A DNA stretch of 8,173 nucleotides from Mycobacterium sp. GTDB lineage: Bacteria; Actinomycetota; Actinomycetes; Mycobacteriales; Mycobacteriaceae. The translations under genes were made by a program, and so were the position numbers. This document shows positions 1-8,173 of the stretch, piece by piece. Location: the NCBI GenBank assembly GCA_019246375.1, contig JAFAQO010000436.1:1-8173 (forward strand), given 5' to 3'. Each line of letters starts with the position of its first letter. Position 1 is the stretch's first letter. The notes under the pieces were generated by a model. It saw only the letters and a list, made by a program, of their open reading frames with translations, was not told where the DNA came from and did no database searches.

Positions 1-730
<730 letters not shown>

Positions 731-1648
731 TTATGAACCGGCCTCGGCGAGCGCGTTCGCGCCACCGACGATTTCGCTGATCTCCTGGGTGATCTCGGAC
801 TGCCGCTGACGGTTCGCCTGCAGAGTGAGATCCTTGATGAGGTCCTCGGCATTGTCGGTGGCCGACTTCATCGCCCGCTGGCGTGACGCCAGCTCCGATG
901 CTGCGGATTCGAGCAATGCCACATAAACGCGGGTGGTCAGATAGCGCGGCAGCAGCGAATCGAAAAGCGTCGTTGCGTCCGGCTCAAAGGTATACAGCGT
1001 GCGCAGACCTCTGTCTTCCCCGACGTACTCGATTTCCATCGGGGCCATCCGGCGAGCCGCAGGCGACTGCGACATCATCGTCTTGAATTCGGTGTAGACG
1101 ATGTGCAATTCGTCGACAGCGACGGTGTCGTCGGATTCTCGATCGTCGTCACCAACACCTGCCATGAACGCATCCACGAGCGTCTCGGCGATCTCGCAAG
1201 CGTTTTCATACTGGGGTTGCTCGGAGAAGCCAGTCCACGACTCGGCGATGTCCCAGTTGCGGAATGAGAAGTGGCTCTCTGCTTTTCGGCCGACGGCGTA
1301 CAGTAGCGGCTTTTTGCCTTCCTCCCGCAGCAGCGAAAAAAGCTGCTCGCTGCGGCGGAAGACGCTCGAATTGTAGGCGCCGCAAAGGCCACGATCCGAG
1401 GACACGACAAGTACGCCGGCTCGCTTAGGGTTGGGACGCTCCGCGAGCAGTGGATGATCGAGCGCGGCTTCGTTGCCGAGGGTGGTCAGCATCCGGGTGA
1501 TCTCATTTGCATAGGGCCGGGCAGCCTCGAGCCTGGACTGCGCCTTGCCGATACGCGAGGTCGCGATCATTTCCTGGGCTTTGGTGATTTTTTTGATCGA
1601 CCCGGCCGAGCGGATCCGTCCGCGTATCTGACGAAGTTGGGCACCCAT
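731..1648 (-). CDS. atpG: ATP synthase F1 subunit gamma
   Basis: Gamma is the central rotor shaft, turning inside the alpha3beta3 head and joining it to the c-ring. The 305-residue product matches the mycobacterial family length. The N-terminal helix (about 1-58) contains [22 protein letters not shown], and a Rossmann-like middle part includes [11 protein letters not shown] (83-93). The C-terminal helix (about 235-300) ends with the gamma signature [15 protein letters not shown] (286-300). Residues 164-178 form a very acidic insert ([11 protein letters not shown]), in the place of the mycobacteria-specific gamma loop that is thought to influence coupling and ATPase inhibition. The ATG at 1648 lies 6 nt after the atpA stop. 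Only a weak purine tract precedes it, so translation is probably coupled to atpA. The start is supported by alignment of [16 protein letters not shown] with known gamma N-termini. Confidence 0.97.
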   Translation of the reverse strand: MGAQLRQIRGRIRSAGSIKKITKAQEMIATSRIGKAQSRLEAARPYANEITRMLTTLGNEAALDHPLLAERPNPKRAGVLVVSSDRGLCGAYNSSVFRRSEQLFSLLREEGKKPLLYAVGRKAESHFSFRNWDIAESWTGFSEQPQYENACEIAETLVDAFMAGVGDDDRESDDTVAVDELHIVYTEFKTMMSQSPAARRMAPMEIEYVGEDRGLRTLYTFEPDATTLFDSLLPRYLTTRVYVALLESAASELASRQRAMKSATDNAEDLIKDLTLQANRQRQSEITQEISEIVGGANALAEAGS

Positions 1649-1654
1649 CCTTAA

Positions 1655-3310
1655 CTACTTCTTTTCTTCCTTTTTCGGTGCGGGCTTGTGCACCTGCACT
1701 GATTCCTTGCCCAACTCTTCTTGATCGAGAGCGTCGACGTGCTCGTCGGGCACCACCGAGCCGCCACCGGTCGCCGCAAACCCTTTCTTGAACTGGTTGA
1801 CCGCCTCGGTGACCTTATCGGCCAGATCCTCGCCGAACTCCCGCTGTTCGCGTATCTCTTTCAAGATCCCTTCCTCAGAGGACCGCACGTGGTCGAGGAA
1901 TTCCGATTCGAACCGGTTGATGTCTTCGACGGGTACCGAGTCCAGGTGACCACCGGTGCCCAGGAAGATCGAGACCACCTGTTCTTCAACCGGCATCGGC
2001 TGGTTCTGCGGCTGCTTGAGCAGTTCCACCAGTCGCTCGCCACGGTTCAGCTGCTTCTGCGTGCCCTCGTCCAAGTCGGAAGCGAAAGAGGCGAACGATT
2101 CCAACTCGCGGTACTGCGACAGGTCAAGACGGAGCGAGCCGGCTACGTCCTTCATTGCCTTGATCTGCGCATCGCCACCTACCCTGGACACCGACATACC
2201 GACGTTAATGGCTGGGCGCACACCCTGATTGAATAGGTCTGTCTCTAAGAAGCACTGTCCGTCGGTGATTGAGATGACATTGGTCGGGATGTAAGCCGAG
2301 ATGTCGTTCGCCTTGGTCTCCACGATAGGCAGCCCGGTCAAGGAGCCGCCACCCAGCTCGTCGGACAGCTTGGCGCAGCGTTCCAGCAAACGCGAGTGCA
2401 CGTAGAAGATGTCGCCGGGGTAGGCTTCCCGGCCCGGCGGACGCCGCAGCAGCAGCGACATGGCACGGTATGCATCGGCGTGCTTGCTCAGGTCGTCGAA
2501 CACGATCAGCACGTCCTTGCCTTCATACATCCAGTGCTGGCCGATCGCCGAACCGGTGTAGGGCGCCAGCCATTTGAAGCCGGCCGACTCCGCTGCGGGT
2601 GCGGCCACGATCGTGGTGTAGTCCATCGCACCGCCTTCTTCGAGGTCGTGGTGCACACCGGCGATCGTCGTGCCCTTTTGGCCGATAGCCACGTAAATGC
2701 AGCGGACCTGAAGCTCCTCGTCGCCGCTTTCCCAGACCTTCCGCTGATTGAGGATTGTGTCCACACATATCGCGGTCTTACCGGTCTTGCGGTCGCCGAT
2801 GATCAGCTGGCGCTGCCCCCGGCCGATCGGGGTCTGCGAGTCGATAGCCTTGATCCCGCTCTGCAGCGGCTGCTTTACTCCCTGCCGCTGCACCACGGAG
2901 GGAGCCTGTAGCTCCAAGGCCCTGCGTTCGTCTGAGTCGATGTCGCCTCGGCCGTCAATCGGCTGACCCAGCGGGTTCACCACTCGCCCCAGATACCCGT
3001 CGCCGACCGGAACCGACAGCACCTCGCCGGTACGCTTAACCTGCTGGCCTTCTTCGATGGTCTCGTAGTTTCCCAGGATCACCACGCCAACCTCATGCTC
3101 GTCAAGGTTGAGCGCCACTCCGAGGATGCCGCCGGGGAATTCGAGCAGCTCCTGGGCCATCACCGAGGGCAACCCCTCGACGTGCGCGATACCGTCGCCG
3201 GTGTCCACGACAGTACCGACTTCCTCGCGGGCGGAGTCGGACGTGAAGGAGCTGACGTACTCTTCGATCGCGCCCTGGATATCGTCGGCGGAAATGGTCA
3301 GATCGGCCAT
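1655..3310 (-). CDS. atpA: ATP synthase F1 subunit alpha
   Basis: Alpha is the regulatory, non-catalytic nucleotide-binding subunit of the F1 head. The product has 551 residues; M. tuberculosis AtpA has about 549. An N-terminal helix contacts the delta part of the stalk, followed by a beta-barrel domain (about 28-95). The nucleotide domain has Walker A GDRKTGKT (172-179) and a Walker B segment LIVFDD (268-273). The alpha/beta signature [10 protein letters not shown] is at 366-375, directly followed by Arg376, the arginine finger that reaches into the beta site. The helical C-terminal domain contains [15 protein letters not shown]. The last 35 or so residues (from about 517, ending in a Lys/Glu-rich tail) are the mycobacterial alpha extension, which is reported to suppress ATP hydrolysis by contacting gamma. 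The gene starts 44 nt after atpH, with AGGAAG about 10 nt before the ATG. Confidence 0.98.
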   Translation of the reverse strand: MADLTISADDIQGAIEEYVSSFTSDSAREEVGTVVDTGDGIAHVEGLPSVMAQELLEFPGGILGVALNLDEHEVGVVILGNYETIEEGQQVKRTGEVLSVPVGDGYLGRVVNPLGQPIDGRGDIDSDERRALELQAPSVVQRQGVKQPLQSGIKAIDSQTPIGRGQRQLIIGDRKTGKTAICVDTILNQRKVWESGDEELQVRCIYVAIGQKGTTIAGVHHDLEEGGAMDYTTIVAAPAAESAGFKWLAPYTGSAIGQHWMYEGKDVLIVFDDLSKHADAYRAMSLLLRRPPGREAYPGDIFYVHSRLLERCAKLSDELGGGSLTGLPIVETKANDISAYIPTNVISITDGQCFLETDLFNQGVRPAINVGMSVSRVGGDAQIKAMKDVAGSLRLDLSQYRELESFASFASDLDEGTQKQLNRGERLVELLKQPQNQPMPVEEQVVSIFLGTGGHLDSVPVEDINRFESEFLDHVRSSEEGILKEIREQREFGEDLADKVTEAVNQFKKGFAATGGGSVVPDEHVDALDQEELGKESVQVHKPAPKKEEKK

Positions 3311-3354
3311 AGCTTTTCGTCTTCCTGTTTCGTGAGTTGCTAACTGATTGCCGT

Positions 3355-4695
3355 TCAGTCGGGTAGTTGGCTTCGCGCGCTGGCGAGACGAGACGAAAGC
3401 GTACCGTCGATCACTTCTTCGCCGACGGAGATTCGCAGCCCGCCCAGAAGTTTGGAGTCAACCTGCATCTGCAACGTCACCGGGTGACCGTAGATCCGGC
3501 TCAGAACTTCGGTGAGACGGGTGCGCTGATCGTCGCTCAACTCGCCCGCAGCGCTGACGTGGGCCACGACTTCGCCGCGGCGGGCCACCGCCACCCCGGC
3601 CAATTCCGACACCGCCTTCTCGGCCGGTTGACCCCGCAACAGCTCGATGGTTTGAGACAACAACGCGATCGCGATGGGGTTGACCCGGCCGCTTGCGCTA
3701 TCGAGCACCTTGCGCAGTAGCTCGACACGACGCTCGGCCGGCGCTGTCTCGTCGCCCAGCAAGATGGCAAGGCGAGGCTGCGCGTCGAGGATGCGACTGA
3801 AGCGGAACAGCTGGTCTTCCACCTCATCGACTTGGTCGGACCGCTCGGCCCGCATCAGCAACGCCTGCCGCGCGATGTGTTCGATGGCGTCGATCAGATC
3901 AGAGTCAGCCGACCAGCGCTCCGACACCGCGGCGCGAAGCACGTCCAGCGTGGAATCTTCGACTTGTCCGGATACCAGCCGCTCTATGAGCCGGACCCGG
4001 GGGGCTTCGTCCTCGGAGGGCAAGGTGAGGTACCGCATCACCACGACTTCGCGATTCAGCAGTTGTGCTACCGACGCCAGCTCGTCGGCCAGGGTGGACA
4101 GCCCCTTGTCATCAAGGTTGTCGGCCACTTTCCCGAATTTGTCCAACAAGCTTTTCAGGGCATCTCGGCTCGCCGAGCGCATTTTGGCCAGCACCGGATA
4201 CTGGACCTCCGCCTCGGACGGCGCCATGTCATCGATGTCGTCCAGAAAACGGTCCACAGTAGCGGATTGCTGCTCCGAGTCGGCCACATGGTCGCGCACC
4301 AGTTCTCCGGCGCGCTGAACGGCTTCGTAACCGAGGTCCTGCCGAAGCTGACGAATCAGCTGCGCGCGGAGCAACTCCACTTGCCGGGCGCCCTGAACCT
4401 TCACGCGTTCCACTTCGGCATCGGCCTGTTCCCGTAGTTGCTCGGCGATTCGGTCGGCGTCCGCACGCGCCCCGTCGGTAATGCGCTCCGCCTCCGCCTT
4501 TGCGTCCTCTACAGCCTTCTTGTGGATCTGGCTCGCCTCCGTCAACCGATCGGCCGCTTGGGCAGACTCGTCCAATTCCCGCTGCACCGCTTTCTGCCGA
4601 TCGACCATCAGCCTGCGCACCGGCGGTACGGCGTAGCGCCACACGAGAATCACAATGACTGCGAAGCCACCTAGCTGTCCCAGGAATGTTGACAT
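3355..4695 (-). CDS. atpH: ATP synthase b-delta fusion subunit (peripheral stalk)
   Basis: This 446-residue protein is the mycobacterial fusion of a second b-type stalk subunit with delta. It anchors the stator in the membrane and caps the alpha3beta3 head. Residues 5-23 form one membrane helix ([20 protein letters not shown]). Residues 28-135 form a long charged helix of the b type, rich in Ala, Glu, Arg and Gln. After about residue 150 comes an additional helical region that is larger than a stand-alone delta. The C-terminal delta domain ends with [20 protein letters not shown] and [20 protein letters not shown], the usual delta signature region. Length and motifs match M. tuberculosis AtpH. 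The ATG is 5 nt after the atpF stop, and GGTAGG inside the end of atpF may serve as ribosome site. The fusion is normal for the genus and is not an assembly artefact. Confidence 0.97.
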   Translation of the reverse strand: MSTFLGQLGGFAVIVILVWRYAVPPVRRLMVDRQKAVQRELDESAQAADRLTEASQIHKKAVEDAKAEAERITDGARADADRIAEQLREQADAEVERVKVQGARQVELLRAQLIRQLRQDLGYEAVQRAGELVRDHVADSEQQSATVDRFLDDIDDMAPSEAEVQYPVLAKMRSASRDALKSLLDKFGKVADNLDDKGLSTLADELASVAQLLNREVVVMRYLTLPSEDEAPRVRLIERLVSGQVEDSTLDVLRAAVSERWSADSDLIDAIEHIARQALLMRAERSDQVDEVEDQLFRFSRILDAQPRLAILLGDETAPAERRVELLRKVLDSASGRVNPIAIALLSQTIELLRGQPAEKAVSELAGVAVARRGEVVAHVSAAGELSDDQRTRLTEVLSRIYGHPVTLQMQVDSKLLGGLRISVGEEVIDGTLSSRLASARSQLPD

Positions 4696-4700
4696 CGCGC

Positions 4701-5225
4701 CTACCGCTTCGACCCGGTCGCCGCCGACGACGTTGCAATATCGACTCGCAGAATTCGGCTGGCCAGGGTTGTCGACATGGTGTCGACGCGAGAGCGCAGC
4801 TCCTCCGCTATTGAGTCACCTTCTTGTTTCAATTGCTCGCGGGCATCCTGCAGTGTCGAGTTCACCTCGTCCTCGGTACGGCGACGCATGTCATCGAGGA
4901 CCTTGCGACCTTCTGCCCGGGCACCGTCACGAAGGCCCGACGCCTCCGAGCGCGCTTCTGCCATCGTTTTCTCGTAGTCGTCTCGGGCAGCAGCGAATTG
5001 CTCATCAGATCTCTTGTTGTCGGCCTGCGTCTTCGCAACCATGTACTCGCGCTCACGGAGCACCTTCATGATCGGCGGCACGACAAATGTGCCGATGACG
5101 CCGAGCACGATGAGGAATATGGCGAGCACGAAGAAGAAGGTGCCGTTGGGGACGAGAAAGTTGCTGCCGCCGCCTTCTGCTACTGCCCGGCCGGCGGCTA
5201 GAACCGTAGCGTTCATTTCAGCCAT
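4701..5225 (-). CDS. atpF: ATP synthase Fo subunit b
   Basis: This is the ordinary b subunit, which pairs with the b part of AtpH to form the peripheral stalk holding the head still against rotation. It has 174 residues; M. tuberculosis AtpF has about 171. After a short polar N-terminus, one hydrophobic helix spans about 29-49 ([20 protein letters not shown]). It is followed by [11 protein letters not shown] and a long charged helix (55-160) rich in Ala, Arg, Glu and Asp, as expected for a coiled stalk. I prefer the ATG at 5225 to the internal one at 5216 because [12 protein letters not shown] aligns with the known mycobacterial N-terminus and a short AGGG lies 4 nt upstream. The gene begins 9 nt after the atpE stop and ends 5 nt before atpH, consistent with coupled translation of the two stalk proteins. 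Confidence 0.96.
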   Translation of the reverse strand: MAEMNATVLAAGRAVAEGGGSNFLVPNGTFFFVLAIFLIVLGVIGTFVVPPIMKVLREREYMVAKTQADNKRSDEQFAAARDDYEKTMAEARSEASGLRDGARAEGRKVLDDMRRRTEDEVNSTLQDAREQLKQEGDSIAEELRSRVDTMSTTLASRILRVDIATSSAATGSKR

Positions 5226-5234
5226 TTGCCCTGA

Positions 5235-5564
<330 letters not shown>

Positions 5565-6323
5565 CTATTCGTGTTCCTCTTCCACTTCCATCGACTGACT
5601 GAAATACAAGACGGTCAGCAGCGCGAAGATGAACGCTTGGATGAATCCGACGAACAAGTCGAACGCTTTCCAGATGGCGTTGGGCGCCCACAGAATGTAG
5701 GGCGGGAACATCGCGATCAGCGCCACCATGATGCTGCCGGCGAAGATGTTGCCGAAAAGTCGGAGGGACAATGACACCGGCTTGGCGATCTCCTCGACCG
5801 CGTTGATCGGCGCCAGAACCGCGACGTGTCCCTTCAGCAGTTTGATGGGATGCCCAAGTATGCCGCGGCGCCCGATTCCGGCCAGGTGATAACAGACGAA
5901 AACGAACAAAGCCAACGCCAACACGTAGTTGATGTCGGCTGCCGCTGGTTTGAGCAACTCGGTATTTGTCCCAGATTTTGATGTGTATTGCACCGGCAGG
6001 ACCGCCAGCCAGTTGGAGACGAGGATGAACACGAAGATCGTGACCGCCAGCGGTAACACGAACGGCGCGATCCGCAAGCCGATGGTGCTCTCGATCTGGG
6101 TGCGCATCTGGATGGTGATGGCCTCAAAGAACAACTGCACACCGTTGGGCACACCCTTCGAGGTGACTTTGGACCGGAGGAAGAAGGCCAGCGCGATCAC
6201 GATGACTGCGGCGATTGCCGTCGACAGCACGGTGTCGGTGTCGACAGTCAGCCCTAACCACTTGGCCTTGGTGTGCTCCCCGACCTCGATTTGGCCGGCG
6301 GCCAAGATCACCCTGTCAATCAT
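5565..6323 (-). CDS. atpB: ATP synthase Fo subunit a
   Basis: Subunit a is the stationary membrane protein that gives protons their entry and exit half-channels beside the c-ring. The product is 252 residues; the M. tuberculosis protein has 250. Hydrophobic segments lie at about 31-49, 87-109, 133-150, 186-207 and 212-242. The essential arginine is Arg188 in [11 protein letters not shown] (182-192), which faces the c-subunit glutamate, and other conserved stretches are [11 protein letters not shown] (101-111) and [13 protein letters not shown] (224-236). The open frame continues upstream to 6503, but the ATG at 6323 is chosen: the protein then begins [17 protein letters not shown], as in relatives, and GGGAGGGG lies 8-10 nt upstream. 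The start overlaps the end of the AtpI-like gene by 8 nt, so translation is probably coupled. Confidence 0.96.
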   Translation of the reverse strand: MIDRVILAAGQIEVGEHTKAKWLGLTVDTDTVLSTAIAAVIVIALAFFLRSKVTSKGVPNGVQLFFEAITIQMRTQIESTIGLRIAPFVLPLAVTIFVFILVSNWLAVLPVQYTSKSGTNTELLKPAAADINYVLALALFVFVCYHLAGIGRRGILGHPIKLLKGHVAVLAPINAVEEIAKPVSLSLRLFGNIFAGSIMVALIAMFPPYILWAPNAIWKAFDLFVGFIQAFIFALLTVLYFSQSMEVEEEHE

Positions 6324-6798
6324 CGGCGTCACCCCTCCCGTCAACGTGCTCGTCTCCTGAACCCGTCTGGCCTGACGGCACCGACCCGCCCCCGGCACGG
6401 AGCTTCTTCCAGACCGGCAGTGTGGTCGATGCCACAAGCAATACCTGGAATACGGCCAAGCCAAACACAACGCCCAGCCCCGCGGGTTGAAAAATGAAAG
6501 CAATAATCAGCGCGATCACGGTGAAGACCATCAGCCGCCACGCGGAATTCATGGCCATCCGGGTCTTCAGCGGATGCGCCTCGGCGGTGATCACTGCGAC
6601 CGAACGCTGCACCAACAGCGCGTTCAGCAAACCCATCAGCAGGCCGATGCCAATGAAAACTCCGACCATTACCCGGCCGAGCCAGGCCGCGGCGAGGATG
6701 GCCGCCAGGGTCAGCCCGAGGCTGATGACGAGCAGCCGAATCGGCCGAAACACCACCGCGGGAAACACCAACGGCGCGTCATGCGCTGACGAAGTCAC
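6316..6798 (-). CDS. AtpI-like membrane protein (Rv1303 family)
   Basis: This is a 160-residue integral membrane protein with four predicted helices at about 20-39, 44-64, 86-104 and 106-128, and a polar, Gly/Asp-rich C-terminal tail (134-160). It resembles the M. tuberculosis Rv1303 product, which sits at the same place before atpB and is generally treated as an AtpI/UncI-like accessory protein. AtpI proteins of other bacteria are thought to help c-ring assembly or cation supply. That role is inferred here from position, size and topology, not from a catalytic motif. The conserved-looking core includes [11 protein letters not shown] (56-66), [17 protein letters not shown] (73-89) and [18 protein letters not shown] (104-121). 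The start is a GTG at 6798 with GAGGTG 5 nt upstream. Its stop lies inside the atpB start region. Confidence 0.88.
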   Translation of the reverse strand: MTSSAHDAPLVFPAVVFRPIRLLVISLGLTLAAILAAAWLGRVMVGVFIGIGLLMGLLNALLVQRSVAVITAEAHPLKTRMAMNSAWRLMVFTVIALIIAFIFQPAGLGVVFGLAVFQVLLVASTTLPVWKKLRAGGGSVPSGQTGSGDEHVDGRGDADD

Positions 6799-7018
6799 TG
6801 CTGCACCTCAATCCCGGGTTTGTGGGAGTCGCCTGGTGAATCCTGGCGTGGCCCGTTGAGCGTAGCCGGAATTGTCGCGGTGGAAACACCCAAGGGACAG
6901 CTCCCTTTGTCGGTCGTACATCGGCACGATCGGAGATAGCTCCGACGGCCGGAGGCCGGCAACCCGCGAGGTTAATTCGGGTTCTACCTGCACCGTACCA
7001 TATGGTTAACCCGCTCTA
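6799..7018 (-). other. wecA-atpI intergenic region with clustered inverted repeats
   Basis: This 220-base non-coding gap is the longest in the window and the likely place for the atp operon promoter and for any wecA terminator. On the mRNA strand it holds, in order: the palindromes GGTTAACC (7011-7004) and ACCATATGGT (7006-6997); a 6-bp stem AACCCG/CGGGTT (6983-6978 with 6966-6961); a 5-bp stem CGGCC/GGCCG with a three-base loop (6958-6946); a 6-bp stem TCGGAG/CTCCGA with a four-base loop (6945-6930); and a 6-bp stem AAGGGA/TCCCTT with a four-base loop (6907-6892). None is followed by a clean T-run. A weak -10-like TACGCT lies at 6864-6859, about 60 nt before the GTG. I cannot name the promoter with confidence. 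Confidence 0.5.
6804..6809 (-). promoter_or_regulatory. Ribosome binding site of the AtpI-like gene
   Basis: GAGGTG lies 5 nt before the GTG at 6798. It supports this start over any later ATG, since the residues from here on, [15 protein letters not shown], resemble the N-terminus of the Rv1303 family. Confidence 0.6.
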
Positions 7019-8173
7019 CTACTCCTCGTCGTAGAGATCGTCGCGCCGGCGTAGTAGCGGAACTAGCGTCGCTATCACCGCGACCGCAATGGCGCCCAGC
7101 ATCACTGCTCCGGTGTCGCGGGGATCAAAGAAAATCGTGCTCGCGGCGCCGAAGGCGACGATCCCTACCCACAGATAGATGAGCAGTACGACGCGACGGT
7201 GCGAATGACCAATCTGCAGCAGCCGGTGGTGCAGATGCATCTTGTCCGGGCTGAACGCACTGCGCCCGGCGCGGGTGCGGCGCACGATGGCCAATAGCAG
7301 GTCGAGCATCGGCACGAACATCACCGCGACCACCAGAAGGAACGGCGACAGTAGAGCAAACACATCGCGCGCGCCGTAGGCGTTCTGGGAAATCGGGCCG
7401 GCGGCTGTTGTCGACGCAGCGGCGAGCATCAAGCCAATCAGCATCGAACCGGAATCGCCCATGAAGATTTTGGCCGGGTGAAAGTTATGTGGCAGGAAAC
7501 CTAGGCACGCACCGGCGAGCACCACTGAGATCACCGCGGGCGGATAGAAGAGCACGTCGCCGCCGTGGTCACGAAGAAGGCCGACCGAGAACATGCAGAT
7601 TGCCACCGCGGTAATGAGACCCAATCCGGCGGCCAGCCCGTCGAGCCCGTCGACGAAGTTCATCGCGTTGACGATCGCGACCGTCAAAGCGAGCGTGAGC
7701 AGGATTGAGGAGACCTGGTCCAGCACGATGGTGCCGACCCCGCCGAGCGGAATGTACAACACGCTCCAGGCGACCCCCATGGTGACCAGCACGCTGGCCG
7801 CAGTGATCTGTCCGGCGAATTTTGTCAGAGCGTCTAACCCCCAGCGATCGTCGATGAGGCCGATGCTCATGATCACGGCAGTGGCCACCACCACCGCGGG
7901 CATGCCCGATGAATAGACGAAGCCGCGAGTGAGCGCCGGAAGCTGGGAGGCGAGAAAGATGGCCGCGATAACGCCGAGGTACATCGCCAGCCCGCCCATC
8001 CGCGGCGTCGGCGTCAGATGCACGTCGCGCTCCCGCGGATAGGCCACCGCCCCGAACCGAGTGGCCAGCAGCCGTACCGGCCCGGTCGCGAAGTAGGTGA
8101 TTATCGCGGCGGTCAGCCCGACGAGCACCAGCTCACGCAATGGCACACCGGTGCCGCGATCAGACAGGGCAAG
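7019..8173 (-). CDS. wecA: Decaprenyl-phosphate GlcNAc-1-phosphate transferase WecA (5' end outside window)
   Basis: WecA (called rfe in mycobacteria) is a polytopic inner-membrane enzyme that moves GlcNAc-1-phosphate from UDP-GlcNAc to decaprenyl phosphate. This is the first step of the linker joining arabinogalactan to peptidoglycan. Counting from the GTG at 8146, the signs are TPTPRMGG (45-52), the Mg-binding aspartate pair in GLIDDRWGLD (96-105), NFVDGLDGLAAG (163-174), FMGDSGSM (228-235), and the nucleotide-sugar loop MHLHHRLLQIGHSHRR (303-318), with about ten membrane helices between. The frame stays open upstream of 8146 to the window edge. The nine added codons (LALSDRGTG) resemble the longer M. 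tuberculosis protein (404 residues), and no Shine-Dalgarno precedes the GTG. The gene therefore probably begins upstream, though 8146 remains a possible start. It ends with tandem TAG codons. Confidence 0.93.
   Translation of the reverse strand, partial: LALSDRGTGVPLRELVLVGLTAAIITYFATGPVRLLATRFGAVAYPRERDVHLTPTPRMGGLAMYLGVIAAIFLASQLPALTRGFVYSSGMPAVVVATAVIMSIGLIDDRWGLDALTKFAGQITAASVLVTMGVAWSVLYIPLGGVGTIVLDQVSSILLTLALTVAIVNAMNFVDGLDGLAAGLGLITAVAICMFSVGLLRDHGGDVLFYPPAVISVVLAGACLGFLPHNFHPAKIFMGDSGSMLIGLMLAAASTTAAGPISQNAYGARDVFALLSPFLLVVAVMFVPMLDLLLAIVRRTRAGRSAFSPDKMHLHHRLLQIGHSHRRVVLLIYLWVGIVAFGAASTIFFDPRDTGAVMLGAIAVAVIATLVPLLRRRDDLYDEE

Noticed and set aside
1721..2236. Long plus-strand open frame opposite atpA (171 codons)
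   Set aside because: It is an antisense shadow of a conserved gene in GC-rich DNA, with no recognisable family or domain.
3674..4318. Plus-strand open frames of about 200 codons opposite atpH (also 3832-4437)
   Set aside because: The composition is Ser/Arg-rich low complexity, typical of reverse frames over Ala/Glu/Arg-rich stalk helices, and the two overlap each other in different frames.
6324..6503. 60-codon N-terminal extension of atpB
   Set aside because: It lies inside the AtpI-like gene, looks like frame-shadow sequence, and a good ribosome site marks the ATG at 6323.
6859..6864. TACGCT as the atp operon -10 box
   Set aside because: It fits the loose TANNNT pattern but has no convincing -35 partner at a normal distance, so it is mentioned only as a weak candidate.
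6808..6993. Minus-strand 61-codon open frame in the wecA-atpI gap
   Set aside because: It has no ribosome site, no recognisable domain, and overlaps the inverted repeats and the ribosome site of the next gene.

Overview
The window comes from a Mycobacterium, and the proteins read most like those of slow growers. It holds most of the F1Fo ATP synthase (atp) operon and the gene that normally precedes it, wecA (rfe). Every gene is on the minus strand, so transcription runs from high to low coordinates. The assignment rests on the order wecA - atpI-like - atpB - atpE - atpF - atpH - atpA - atpG - atpD, the 446-residue AtpH that fuses a b-type stalk subunit to delta, the C-terminal extension of AtpA, the acidic loop in AtpG, and the general resemblance of each protein to its M. 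tuberculosis counterpart as I remember it. The DNA is GC-rich by eye, and no reading frame is broken.

Layout in transcription order. wecA (8173-7019, 5' end outside the window) makes the lipid-linked GlcNAc that starts the arabinogalactan linkage unit. A 220-base gap (7018-6799) follows, with several small inverted repeats. Then come the AtpI-like membrane protein (6798-6316), subunit a (atpB, 6323-5565), subunit c (atpE, 5492-5235), subunit b (atpF, 5225-4701), b-delta (atpH, 4695-3355), alpha (atpA, 3310-1655), gamma (atpG, 1648-731) and the first 235 codons of beta (atpD, 706-1). atpC is expected beyond position 1. Spacing is tight: atpI and atpB overlap by 8 nt, and the other gaps are 5-44 nt except the 72 nt before atpE.

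Subunits a and the c-ring form the proton-driven rotor/stator interface in the membrane. AtpF and AtpH form the peripheral stalk, alpha and beta form the catalytic head, and gamma is the rotating shaft.

The most notable signal is in AtpE. The residue equivalent to M. tuberculosis Ala63, next to the ion-binding glutamate, is methionine. This substitution is known from intrinsically bedaquiline-resistant mycobacteria (M. xenopi, M. shimoidei, M. novocastrense), so the organism may belong to or near that set. That is not a species identification. The second signal is the atpB-atpE gap. It carries a perfect 7-bp hairpin and then a full-length Shine-Dalgarno match, which suggests special control of the subunit needed in highest copy number. 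I see no mobile element, CRISPR array, RNA gene or novel system; the window is otherwise a conserved housekeeping locus.
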